Positions 1 to 12,900 of a stretch of 64,000 nucleotides of DNA are shown here, piece by piece. Location of the stretch: positions 124,001 to 188,000 of the forward strand of contig JAJSSI010000022.1 in NCBI GenBank assembly GCA_031841125.1, in the 5' to 3' direction. The notes under the pieces are model-generated. The model made no database searches. It was not told where the DNA came from and saw only the letters and a program-made list of their open reading frames with translations. The DNA is from Acanthococcus lagerstroemiae. Its lineage: Eukaryota; Arthropoda; Insecta; Hemiptera; Eriococcidae. Each line of letters opens with the position of its first letter. Positions within the stretch are counted from its first letter, which is position 1. A program made the position numbers and the translations under genes.

Positions 1-314
1 CTCCGATTCCGAGATACACTCGAAAAAGTTGGAAAAATTGGTCAATTTCGGTCAAAAAATGCGTGTAGCTCAATTTTGACAACGGATTTGGATTCGTCTC
101 GAAAAACTGAGTGTATAGCCCCAACGCCGACGCTGAAGCTCTCCGAAAATTTTTTCGGCCCAAAAAAGACATGATGTATAGTATGGAGAAATTTTCAAAA
201 TTCGAAAAAATCAAAAATTTTGAATTAAAGACTGTGTTCAACTAAATTTTTTATGCTGAGTTCGAATTTTGTGTTCAAATTTGGCGGTGACCCTCCGATT
301 CCGAGATACACTCG

Positions 315-351
315 AAAAAGTTGGAAAAATTGGTCAATTTCGGTCAAAAAA
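315..351 (+). other. Helically phased A-tracts in the monomer (representative copy)
   Basis: Four A-tracts begin at 315 (AAAAA), 325 (AAAAA), 336 (AATTT) and 346 (AAAAAA), that is, at steps of 10, 11 and 10 bases, close to the DNA helical repeat. A-tracts in phase with the helix are known to add up to a stable bend, so this 37-base stretch is predicted to be intrinsically curved. It recurs in nearly every monomer on both sides of the gap. No protein-binding function can be assigned. Confidence 0.75.
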
Positions 352-434
352 TGCGTGTAGCTCAATTTTGACAACGGATTTGGATTCGTCTCGAAAAACT
401 GAGTGTATAGCCCCAACGCCGACGCTGAAGCTCT

Positions 435-450
435 CCGAAAATTTTTTCGG
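435..450. other. Short inverted repeat CCGAAAA-TT-TTTTCGG (representative copy)
   Basis: A perfect 7-bp inverted repeat with a two-base spacer lies just after GCTCT and just before the CCCAAAAAAGAC segment. It is retained in almost all monomers. Occasional copies lose a base in it, for example near 19385 and 22014. It could form a small cruciform or hairpin in single strands, or be a symmetric protein site; neither is shown. Confidence 0.7.
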
Positions 451-485
451 CCCAAAAAAGACATGATGTATAGTATGGAGAAATT

Positions 486-516
486 TTCAAAATTCGAAAA
501 AATCAAAAATTTTGAA
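486..516. other. Inverted repeat TTCAAAATT / AATTTTGAA, 13-base spacer (representative copy)
   Basis: The arms are 486-494 and 508-516, 9 bp each and perfectly complementary, in the most A/T-rich part of the unit. The segment is present in nearly all copies, with small indels in the spacer or arms in gap-proximal copies (near 8972, 22644, 25569 and 26452). Because the stretch is A/T-rich, an inverted repeat of this size could arise by chance. No function is proposed. Confidence 0.6.
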
Positions 517-3500
517 TTAAAGACTGTTTTCAACTCAATTTTTTATGCTGAGTTCGAATTTTGTGTTCAAATTTGGCGGTGACCCTCCGATTCCGAGATA
601 CACTCGAAAAAGTTGGAAAAATTGGTCAATTTCGGTCAAAAAATGCGTGTAGCTCAATTTTGACAACGGATTTGGATTCGTCTCGAAAAACTGAGTGTAT
701 AGCCCCAACGCCGACGCTGAAGCTCTCCGAAAATTTTTTCGGCCCAAAAAAGACATGATGTATAGTATGGAGAAATTTTCAAAATTCGAAAAAATCAAAA
801 ATTTTGAATTAAAGACTGTTTTCAACTCAATTTTTTATGCTGAGTTCGAATTTTGTGTTCAAATTTGGCGGTGACCCTCCGATTCCGAGATACACCCGAA
901 AAAGTTGGAAAAATTGGTCAATTTCGGTCAAAAAATGCGTGTAGCTCAATTTTGACAACGGATTTGGATTCGTCTCGAAAAACTGAGTGTATAGCCCCAA
1001 CGCCGACGCTGAAGCTCTCCGAAAATTTTTTCGGCCCAAAAAAGACATGATGTATAGTATGGAGAAATTTTCAAAATTCGAAAAAATCAAAAATTTTGAA
1101 TTAAAGACTGTTTTCAACTAAATTTTTTATGCTGAGTTCGAATTTTGTGTTCAAATTTGGCGGTGACCCTCCGATTCCGAGATACACCCGAAAAAGTTGG
1201 AAAAATTGGTCAATTTCGGTCAAAAAATGCGTGTAGCTCAATTTTGACAACGGATTTGGATTCGTCTCGAAAAACTGAGTGTATAGCCCCAACGCCGACG
1301 CTGAAGCTCTCCGAAAATTTTTTCGGCCCAAAAAAGACATGATGTATAGTATGGAGAAATTTTCAAAATTCGAAAAAATCAAAAATTTTGAATTAAAGAC
1401 TGTTTTCAACTCAATTTTTTATGCTGAGTTCGAATTTTGTGTTCAAATTTGGCGGTGACCCTCCGATTCCGAGATACACCCGAAAAAGTTGGAAAAATTG
1501 GTCAATTTCGGTCAAAAAATGCGTGTAGCTCAATTTTGACAACGGATTTGGATTCGTCTCGAAAAACTGAGTGTATAGCCCCAACGCCGACGCTGAAGCT
1601 CTCCGAAAATTTTTTCGGCCCAAAAAAGACATGATGTATAGTATGGAGAAATTTTCAAAATTCGAAAAAATCAAAAATTTTGAATTAAAGACTGTTTTCA
1701 ACTCAATTTTTTATGCTGAGTTCGAATTTTGTGTTCAAATTTGGCGGTGACCCTCCGATTCCGAGATACACTCGAAAAAGTTGGAAAAATTGGTCAATTT
1801 CGGTCAAAAAATGCGTGTAGCTCAATTTTGACAACGGATTTGGATTCGTCTCGAAAAACTGAGTGTATAGCCCCAACGCCGACGCTGAAGCTCTCCGAAA
1901 ATTTTTTCGGCCCAAAAAAGACATGATGTATAGTATGGAGAAATTTTCAAAATTCGAAAAAATCAAAAATTTTGAATTAAAGACTGTTTTCAACTCAATT
2001 TTTTATGCTGAGTTCGAATTTTGTGTTCAAATTTGGCGGTGACCCTCCGATTCCGAGATACACCCGAAAAAGTTGGAAAAATTGGTCAATTTCGGTCAAA
2101 AAATGCGTGTAGCTCAATTTTGACAACGGATTTGGATTCGTCTCGAAAAACTGAGTGTATAGCCCCAACGCCGACGCTGAAGCTCTCCGAAAATTTTTTC
2201 GGCCCAAAAAAGACATGATGTATAGTATGGAGAAATTTTCAAAATTCGAAAAAATCAAAAATTTTGAATTAAAGACTGTGTTCAACTCAATTTTTTATGC
2301 TGAGTTCGAATTTTGTGTTCAAATTTGGCGGTGACCCTCCGATTCCGAGATACACTCGAAAAAGTTGGAAAAATTGGTCAATTTCGGTCAAAAAATGCGT
2401 GTAGCTCAATTTTGACAACGGATTTGGATTCGTCTCGAAAAACTGAGTGTATAGCCCCAACGCCGACGCTGAAGCTCTCCGAAAATTTTTTCGGCCCAAA
2501 AAAGACATGATGTATAGTATGGAGAAATTTTCAAAATTCGAAAAAATCAAAAATTTTGAATTAAAGACTGTGTTCAACTAAATTTTTTATGCTGAGTTCG
2601 AATTTTGTGTTCAAATTTGGCGGTGACCCTCCGATTCCGAGATACACTCGAAAAAGTTGGAAAAATTGGTCAATTTCGGTCAAAAAATGCGTGTAGCTCA
2701 ATTTTGACAACGGATTTGGATTCGTCTCGAAAAACTGAGTGTATAGCCCCAACGCCAACGCTGAAGCTCTCCGAAAATTTTTTCGGCCCAAAAAAGACAT
2801 GATGTATAGTATGGAGAAATTTTCAAAATTCGAAAAAATCAAAAATTTTGAATTAAAGACTGTGTTCAACTAAATTTTTATGCTGAGTTCGAATTTTGTG
2901 TTCAAATTTGGCGGTGACCCTCCGATTCCGAGATACACTCGAAAAAGTTGGAAAAATTGGTCAATTTCGGTCAAAAAATGCGTGTAGCTCAATTTTGACA
3001 ACGGATTTGGATTCGTCTCGAAAAACTGAGTGTATAGCCCCAACCCCAACGCTGAAGCTCTCCGAAAATTTTTTCGGCCCAAAAAAGACATGATGTATAG
3101 TATGGAGAAATTTTCAAAATTCGAAAAAATCAAAAATTTTGAATTAAAGACTGTTTTCAACTCAATTTTTTATGCTGAGTTCGAATTTTGTGTTCAAATT
3201 TGGCGGTGACCCTCCGATTCCGAGATACACTCGAAAAAGTTGGAAAAATTGGTCAATTTCGGTCAAAAAATGCGTGTAGCTCAATTTTGACAACGGATTT
3301 GGATTCGTCTCGAAAAACTGAGTGTATAGCCCCAACGCCGACGCTGAAGCTCTCCGAAAATTTTTTCGGCCCAAAAAAGACATGATGTATAGTATGGAGA
3401 AATTTTCAAAATTCGAAAAAATCAAAAATTTTGAATTAAAGACTGTTTTCAACTCAATTTTTTATGCTGAGTTCGAATTTTGTGTTCAAATTTGGCGGTG

Positions 3501-6500
3501 ACCCTCCGATTCCGAGATACACCCGAAAAAGTTGGAAAAATTGGTCAATTTCGGTCAAAAAATGCGTGTAGCTCAATTTTGACAACGGATTTGGATTCGT
3601 CTCGAAAAACTGAGTGTATAGCCCCAACGCCGACGCTGAAGCTCTCCGAAAATTTTTTCGGCCCAAAAAAGACATGATGTATAGTATGGAGAAATTTTCA
3701 AAATTCGAAAAAATCAAAAATTTTGAATTAAAGACTGTGTTCAACTAAATTTTTTATGCTGAGTTCGAATTTTGTGTTCAAATTTGGCGGTGACCCTCCG
3801 ATTCCGAGATATACCCGAAAAAGTTGGAAAAATTGGTCAATTTCGGTCAAAAAATGCGTGTAGCTCAATTTTGACAACGGATTTGGATTCGTCTCGAAAA
3901 ACTGAGTGTATAGCCCCAACGCCGACGCTGAAGCTCTCCGAAAATTTTTTCGGCCCAAAAAAGACATGATGTATAGTATGGAGAAATTTTCAAAATTCGA
4001 AAAAATCAAAAATTTTGAATTAAAGACTGTTTTCAACTCAATTTTTTATGCTGAGTTCGAATTTTGTGTTCAAATTTGGCGGTGACCCTCCGATTCCGAG
4101 ATACACCCGAAAAAGTTGGAAAAATTGGTCAATTTCGGTCAAAAAATGCGTGTAGCTCAATTTTGACAACGGATTTGGATTCGTCTCGAAAAACTGAGTG
4201 TATAGCCCCAACCCGACGCTGAAGCTCTCCGAAAATTTTTTCGGCCCAAAAAAGACATGATGTATAGTATGGAGAAATTTTCAAAATTCGAAAAAATCAA
4301 AAATTTTGAATTAAAGACTGTTTTCAACTCAATTTTTTATGCTGAGTTCGAATTTTGTGTTCAAATTTGGCGGTGACCCTCCGATTCCGAGATACACTCG
4401 AAAAAGTTGGAAAAATTGGTCAATTTCGGTCAAAAAATGCGTGTAGCTCAATTTTGACAACGGATTTGGATTCGTCTCGAAAAACTGAGTGTATAGCCCC
4501 AACGCCGACGCTGAAGCTCTCCGAAAATTTTTTCGGCCCAAAAAAGACATGATGTATAGTATGGAGAAATTTTCAAAATTCGAAAAAATCAAAAATTTTG
4601 AATTAAAGACTGTGTTCAACTCAATTTTTTATGCTGAGTTCGAATTTTGTGTTCAAATTTGGCGGTGACCCTCCGATTCCGAGATACACCCGAAAAAGTT
4701 GGAAAAATTGGTCAATTTCGGTCAAAAAATGCGTGTAGCTCAATTTTGACAACGGATTTGGATTCGTCTCGAAAAACTGAGTGTATAGCCCCAACGCCGA
4801 CGCTGAAGCTCTCCGAAAATTTTTTCGGCCCAAAAAAGACATGATGTATAGTATGGAGAAATTTTCAAAATTCGAAAAAATCAAAAATTTTGAATTAAAG
4901 ACTGTGTTCAACTAAATTTTTTATGCTGAGTTCGAATTTTGTGTTCAAATTTGGCGGTGACCCTCCGATTCCGAGATACACTCGAAAAAGTTGGAAAAAT
5001 TGGTCAATTTCGGTCAAAAAATGCGTGTAGCTCAATTTTGACAACGGATTTGGATTCGTCTCGAAAAACTGAGTGTATAGCCCCAACGCCGACGCTGAAG
5101 CTCTCCGAAAATTTTTTCGGCCCAAAAAAGACATGATGTATAGTATGGAGAAATTTTCAAAATTCGAAAAAATCAAAAATTTTGAATTAAAGACTGTTTT
5201 CAACTCAATTTTTTATGCTGAGTTCGAATTTTGTGTTCAAATTTGGCGGTGACCCTCCGATTCCGAGATACACTCGAAAAAGTTGGAAAAATTGGTCAAT
5301 TTCGGTCAAAAAATGCGTGTAGCTCAATTTTGACAACGGATTTGGATTCGTCTCGAAAAACTGAGTGTATAGCCCCAACCCCAACGCTGAAGCTCTCCGA
5401 AAATTTTTTCGGCCCAAAAAAGACATGATGTATAGTATGGAGAAATTTTCAAAATTCGAAAAAATCAAAAATTTTGAATTAAAGACTGTGTTCAACTAAA
5501 TTTTTATGCTGAGTTCGAATTTTGTGTTCAAATTTGGCGGTGACCCTCCGATTCCGAGATACACTCGAAAAAGTTGGAAAAATTGGTCAATTTCGGTCAA
5601 AAAATGCGTGTAGCTCAATTTTGACAACGGATTTGGATTCGTCTCGAAAAACTGAGTGTATAGCCCCAACGCCGACGCTGAAGCTCTCCGAAAATTTTTT
5701 CGGCCCAAAAAAGACATGATGTATAGTATGGAGAAATTTTCAAAATTCGAAAAAATCAAAAATTTTGAATTAAAGACTGTTTTCAACTAAATTTTTTATG
5801 CTGAGTTCGAATTTTGTGTTCAAATTTGGCGGTGACCCTCCGATTCCGAGATACACCCGAAAAAGTTGGAAAAATTGGTCAATTTCGGTCAAAAAATGCG
5901 TGTAGCTCAATTTTGACAACGGATTTGGATTCGTCTCGAAAAACTGAGTGTATAGCCCCAACCCCAACGCTGAAGCTCTCCGAAAATTTTTTCGGCCCAA
6001 AAAAGACATGATGTATAGTATGGAGAAATTTTCAAAATTCGAAAAAATCAAAAATTTTGAATTAAAGACTGTTTTCAACTCAATTTTTTATGCTGAGTTC
6101 GAATTTTGTGTTCAAATTTGGCGGTGACCCTCCGATTCCGAGATACACCCGAAAAAGTTGGAAAAATTGGTCAATTTCGGTCAAAAAATGCGTGTAGCTC
6201 AATTTTGACAACGGATTTGGATTCGTCTCGAAAAACTGAGTGTATAGCCCCAACGCCGACGCTGAAGCTCTCCGAAAATTTTTTCGGCCCAAAAAAGACA
6301 TGATGTATAGTATGGAGAAATTTTCAAAATTCGAAAAAATCAAAAATTTTGAATTAAAGACTGTTTTCAACTCAATTTTTTATGCTGAGTTCGAATTTTG
6401 TGTTCAAATTTGGCGGTGACCCTCCGATTCCGAGATACACTCGAAAAAGTTGGAAAAATTGGTCAATTTCGGTCAAAAAATGCGTGTAGCTCAATTTTGA

Positions 6501-6900
6501 CAACGGATTTGGATTCGTCTCGAAAAACTGAGTGTATAGCCCCAACGCCGACGCTGAAGCTCTCCGAAAATTTTTTCGGCCCAAAAAAGACATGATGTAT
6601 AGTATGGAGAAATTTTCAAAATTCGAAAAAATCAAAAATTTTGAATTAAAGACTGTGTTCAACTAAATTTTTTATGCTGAGTTCGAATTTTGTGTTCAAA
6701 TTTGGCGGTGACCCTCCGATTCCGAGATACACCCGAAAAAGTTGGAAAAATTGGTCAATTTCGGTCAAAAAATGCGTGTAGCTCAATTTTGACAACGGAT
6801 TTGGATTCGTCTCGAAAAATTGAGTGTATAGCCCCAACGCCGACGCTGAAGCTCTCCGAAAATTTTTTCGGCCCAAAAAAGACATGATGTATAGTATGGA

Positions 6901-9900
6901 GAAATTTTCAAAATTCGGAAAAAATCAAAAATTTTGAATTAAAGACTGTTTTCAACTCAATTTTTTATGCTGAGTTCGAATTTTGTGTTCAAATTTGGCG
7001 GTGACCCTCCGATTCCGAGATACACTCGAAAAAGTTGGAAAAATTGGTCAATTTCGGTCAAAAAATGCGTGTAGCTCAATTTTGACAACGGATTTGGATT
7101 CGTCTCGAAAAATTGAGTGTATAGCCCAAACGCCGACGCTGAAGCTCTCCGAAAATTTTTTCGGCCCAAAAAAGACATGATGTATAGTATGGAGAAATTT
7201 TCAAAATTCGAAAAAATCAAAAATTTTGAATTAAAGACTGTTTTCAACTCAATTTTTTATGCTGAGTTCGAATTTGGTGTTCAAATTTGGCGGTGACCCT
7301 CCGATTCCGAGATACACTCGAAAAAGTTGGAAAAATTGGTCAATTTCGGTCAAAAAATGCGTGTAGCTCAATTTTGACAACGGATTTGGATTCGTCTCGA
7401 AAAACTGAGTGTATAGCCCCAACCGCCGACGCTGAAGCTCTCCGAAAATTTTTTCGGCCAAAAAAGACATGATGTATAGTATGGAGAAATTTTCAAAATT
7501 CGAAAAAATCAAAAATTTTGAATTAAAGACTGTTTTCAACTAAATTTTTATGCTGAGTTCGAATTTTGTGTTCAAATTTGGCGGTGACCCTCCGATTCCG
7601 AGATACACCCGAAAAAGTTGGAAAAATTGGTCAATTTCGGTCAAAAAATGCGTGTAGCTCAATTTTGACAACGGATTTGGATTCGTCTCGAAAAACTGAG
7701 TGTATAGCCCCAACGCCGACGCTGAAGCTCTCCGAAAATTTTTTCGGCCCAAAAAAGACATGATGTATAGTATGGAGAAATTTTCAAAATTCGAAAAAAT
7801 CAAAAATTTTGAATTAAAGACTGTTTTCAACTCAATTTTTTATGCTGAGTTCGAATTTTGTGTTCAAATTTGGCGGTGACCCTCCGATTCCGAGATACAC
7901 TCGAAAAAAATGGAAAAATTGGTCAATTTCGGTCAAAAAATGCGTGTAGCTCAATTTTGACAACGGATTTGGATTCGTCTCGAAAAACTGAGTGTATAGC
8001 CCCAACGCCGACGCTGAAGCTCTCCGAAAATTTTTTCGGCCCAAAAAAGACATGATGTATAGTATGGAGAAATTTTCAAAATTCGAAAAAATCAAAAATT
8101 TTGAATTAAAGACTGTTTTCAACTCAATTTTTTATGCTGAGTTCGAATTTTGTGTTCAAATTTGGCGGTGACCCTCCGATTCCGAGATACACTCGAAAAA
8201 GTTGGAAAAATTGGTCAATTTCGGTCAAAAAATGCGTGTAGCTCAATTTTGACAACGGATTTGGATTCGTCTCGAAAAACTGAGTGTATAGCCCCAACGC
8301 CGACGCTGAAGCTCTCCGAAAATTTTTTCGGCCCAAAAAAGACATGATGTATAGTATGGAGAAATTTTCAAAATTCGAAAAAATCAAAAATTTTGAATTA
8401 AAGACTGTGTTCAACTAAATTTTTTATGCTGAGTTCGAATTTTGTGTTCAAATTTGGCGGTGACCCTCCGATTCCGAGATACACTCGAAAAAGTTGGAAA
8501 AATTGGTCAATTTCGGTCAAAAAATGCGTGTAGCTCAATTTTGACAACGGATTTGGATTCGTCTCGAAAAACTGAGTGTATAGCCCCAACCCGACGCTGA
8601 AGCTCTCCGAAAATTTTTTCGGCCCAAAAAAGACATGATGTATAGTATGGAGAAATTTTCAAAATTCGAAAAAATCAAAAATTTTGAATAAAGACTGTTT
8701 TCAACTCAATTTTTTATGCTGAGTTCGAATTTTGTGTTCAAATTTGGCGGTGACCCTCCGATTCCGAGATACACTCGAAAAAGTTGGAAAAATTGGTCAA
8801 TTTCGGTCAAAAAATGCGTGTAGCTCAATTTTGACAACGGATTTGGATTCGTCTCGAAAAACTGAGTGTATAGCCCCAACGCCGACGCTGAAGCTCTCCG
8901 AAAATTTTTTCGGCCCAAAAAAGACATGATGTATAGTATGGAGAAATTTTCAAAATTCGAAAAAATCAAAAATTTGAATTAAAGACTGTTTTCAACTCAA
9001 TTTTTTATGCTGAGTTCGAATTTTGTGTTCAAATTTGGCGGTGACCCTCCGATTCCGAGATACACCGAAAAAGTTGGAAAAATTGGTCAATTTCGGTCAA
9101 AAAATGTGTAGCTCAATTTTGACAACGGATTTGGATTCGTCTCGAAAAACTGAGTGTATAGCCCCAACGCCGACGCTGAAGCTCTCCGAAAATTTTTTCG
9201 GCCAAAAAAGACATGATGTATAGTATGGAGAAATTTTCAAAATTCGAAAAAATCAAAAATTTTGAATTAAAGACTGTTTTCAACTAAATTTTTTATGCTG
9301 AGTTCGAATTTTGTGTTCAAATTTGGCGGTGACCCTCCGATTCCGAGATATACCCGAAAAAGTTGGAAAAATTGGTCAATTTCGGTCAAAAAATGCGTGT
9401 AGCTCAATTTTGACAACGGATTTGGATTCGTCTCGAAAAACTGAGTGTATAGCCCCAACGCCGACGCTGAAGCTCTCCGAAAATTTTTTCGGCCCAAAAA
9501 AGACATGATGTATAGTATGGAGAAATTTTCAAAATTCGAAAAAATCAAAAATTTTGAATTAAAGACTGTTTTCAACTCAATTTTTTATGCTGAGTTCGAA
9601 TTTTGTGTTCAAATTTGGCGGTGACCCTCCGATTCCGAGATATACCCGAAAAAGTTGGAAAAATTGGTCAATTTCGGTCAAAAAATGCGTGTAGCTCAAT
9701 TTTGACAACGGATTTGGATTCGTCTCGAAAAACTGAGTGTATAGCCCCAACGCCGACGCTGAAGCTCTCCGAAAATTTTTTCGGCCCAAAAAAGACATGA
9801 TGTATAGTATGGAGAAATTTTCAAAATTCGAAAAAATCAAAAATTTTGAATTAAAGACTGTTTTCAACTCAATTTTTTATGCTGAGTTCGAATTTTGTGT

Positions 9901-12900
9901 TCAAATTTGGCGGTGACCCTCCGATTCCGAGATATACCCGAAAAAGTTGGAAAAATTGGTCAATTTCGGTCAAAAAATGCGTGTAGCTCAATTTTGACAA
10001 CGGATTTGGATTCGTCTCGAAAAATGAGTGTATAGCCCCAACGCCGACGCTGAAGCTCTCCGAAAATTTTTTCGGCCAAAAAAAGACATGATGTATAGTA
10101 TGGAGAAATTTTCAAAATTCGAAAAAATCAAAAATTTTGAATTAAAGACTGTTTTCAACTCAATTTTTTATGCTGAGTTCGAATTTTGTGTTCAAATTTG
10201 GCGGTGACCCTCCGATTCCGAGATACACCCGAAAAAGTTGGAAAAATTGGTCAATTTCGGTCAAAAAATGCGTGTAGCTCAATTTTGACAACGGATTTGG
10301 ATTCGTCTCGAGAAACTGAGTGTATAGCCCCAACCCCAACGCTGAAGCTCTCCGAAAATTTTTTCGGCCCAAAAAAGACATGATGTATAGTATGGAGAAA
10401 TTTTCAAAATTCGAAAAAATCAAAAATTTTGAATTAAAGACTGTGTTCAACTAAATTTTTTATGCTGAGTTCGAATTTTGTGTTCAAATTTGGCGGTGAC
10501 CCTCCGATTCCGAGATACACTCGAAAAAGTTGGAAAAATTGGTCAATTTCGGTCAAAAAATGCGTGTAGCTCAATTTTGACAACGGATTTGGATTCGTCT
10601 CGAAAAACTGAGTGTATAGCCCCAACGCCGACGCTGAAGCTCTCCGAAAATTTTTTCGGCCCAAAAAAGACATGATGTATAGTATGGAGAAATTTTCAAA
10701 ATTCGAAAAAATCAAAAATTTTGAATTAAAGACTGTGTTCAACTCAATTTTTTATGCTGAGTTCGAATTTTGTGTTCAAATTTGGCGGTGACCCTCCGAT
10801 TCCGAGATACACTCGAAAAAGTTGGAAAAATTGGTCAATTTCGGTCAAAAAATGCGTGTAGCTCAATTTTGACAACGGATTTGGATTCGTCTCGAAAAAC
10901 TGAGTGTATAGCCCCAACCGACGCTGAAGCTCTCCGAAAATTTTTTCGGCCCAAAAAAGACATGATGTATAGTATGGAGAAATTTTCAAAATTCGAAAAA
11001 ATCAAAAATTTTGAATTAAAGACTGTTTTCAACTCAATTTTTTATGCTGAGTTCGAATTTTGTGTTCAAATTTGGCGGTGACCCTCCGATTCCGAGATAC
11101 ACTCGAAAAAGTTGGAAAAATTGGTCAATTTCGGTCAAAAAATGCGTGTAGCTCAATTTTGACAACAAATTTGGATTCGTCTTGAAAAACTGAGTGTATA
11201 GCCCCATCGCCGACGCTGAAGCTCTCCGAAAATTTTTTCGGCCAAAAAAAGGCATGATGTATAGTATGGAGAAATTTTCAAAATTCGAAAAAATCAAAAA
11301 TTTTGAATTAAAGACTGTTTTCAACTCAATTTTTTATGCTGAGTTCGAATTTTGTGTTCAAATTTGGCGGTGACCCTCCGATTCCGAGATACACCCGAAA
11401 AAGTTGGAAAAATTGGTCAATTTCGGTCAAAAAATGCGTGTAGCTCAATTTTGACAACGGATTTGGATTCGTCTCGAAAACTGAGTGTATAGCCCCAACG
11501 CCGACGCTGAAGCTCTCCGAAAATTTTTTCGGCCCAAAAAAGACATGATGTATAGTATGGAGAAATTTTCAAAATTCGAAAAAATCAAAAATTTTGAATT
11601 AAAGACTGTTTTCAACTCAATTTTTTATGCTGAGTTCGAATTTTGTGTTCAAATTTGGCGGTGACCCTCCGATTCCGAGATACACCCGAAAAAGTTGGAA
11701 AAATTGGTCAATTTCGGTCAAAAAATGCGTGTAGCTCAATTTTGACAACGGATTTGGATTCGTCTCGAAAAACTGAGTGTATAGCCCCAACCCCAACGCT
11801 GAAGCTCTCCGAAAATTTTTTCGGCCCAAAAAAGACATGATGTATAGTATGGAGAAATTTTCAAAATTCGAAAAAATCAAAAATTTTGAATTAAAGACTG
11901 TTTTCAACTCAATTTTTTATGCTGAGTTCGAATTTTGTGTTCAAATTTGGCGGTGACCCTCCGATTCCGAGATACACCCGAAAAAGTTGGAAAAATTGGT
12001 CAATTTCGGTCAAAAAATGCGTGTAGCTCAATTTTGACAACGGATTTGGATTCGTCTCGAAAAACTGAGTGTATAGCCCCAACGCCGACGCTGAAGCTCT
12101 CCGAAAATTTTTTCGGCCCAAAAAAGACATGATGTATAGTATGGAGAAATTTTCAAAATTCGAAAAAATCAAAAATTTTGAATTAAAGACTGTGTTCAAC
12201 TAAATTTTTTATGCTGAGTTCGAATTTTGTGTTCAAATTTGGCGGTGACCCTCCGATTCCGAGATACACCCGAAAAAGTTGGAAAAATGTCAATTTCGGT
12301 CAAAAATGCGTGTAGCCCAATTTTGACAACGGATTTGGATTCGTCTCGAAAAACTGAGTGTATAGCCCCAACGCCGACGCTGAAGCTCTCCGAAAATTTT
12401 TTCGGCCCAAAAAAGACATGATGTATAGTATGGAGAAATTTTCAAAATTCGAAAAATCAAAAATTTTGAATTAAAGACTGTTTTCGACTCAATTTTTTAT
12501 GCTGAGTTCGAATTTTGTGTTCAAATTTGGCGGTGACCCTCCGATTCCGAGATACACCCGAAAAAGTTGGAAAAATTGGTCAATTTCGGTCAAAAAATGC
12601 GTGTAGCCCAATTTTGACAACGGATTTGGATTCGTCTCGAAAAACTGAGTGTATAGCCCCAACGCCGACGCTGAAGCTCTCCGAAAATTTTTTCGGCCCA
12701 AAAAAGACATGATGTATAGTATGGAGAAATTTTCAAAATTCGAAAAAATCAAAAATTTTGAATTAAAGACTGTTTTCAACTCAATTTTTTATGCTGAGTT
12801 CGAATTTTGTGTTCAAATTTGGCGGTGACCCTCCGATTCCGAGATACACTCGAAAAAGTTGGAAAAATTGGTCAATTTCGGTCAAAAAATGCGTGTAGCT

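Larger units (their letters stand above)
1..6900 (+). repeat. Left array, regular sub-block
   Basis: Monomers here are 292 bp, or 291 bp when the T-run before ATGCTGAG has five T (for example near 2875 and 5505). The only other length change I see is a one-base loss in ACCCGACGCTG near 4211. Differences between copies are mainly the CACTCG/CACCCG, GTTTTC/GTGTTC and CTCAA/CTAAA sites, in changing combinations, so they have been reshuffled relative to one another. CCCCAACG-type units occur near 3041, 5379 and 5961. Confidence 0.9.

Noticed and set aside
380..400. CENP-B-box-like site around GGATTCGTCTCGAAAAAC
   Set aside because: It has the TTCG core but lacks the required A and CGGG spacing of the CENP-B box, so it is not supported.
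269..560. Monomer as an ancient dimer of a 146-bp unit
   Set aside because: Short words such as CTCAATT recur inside the unit, but at a spacing of about 173 bases, and the two halves do not align. The only support is the length.
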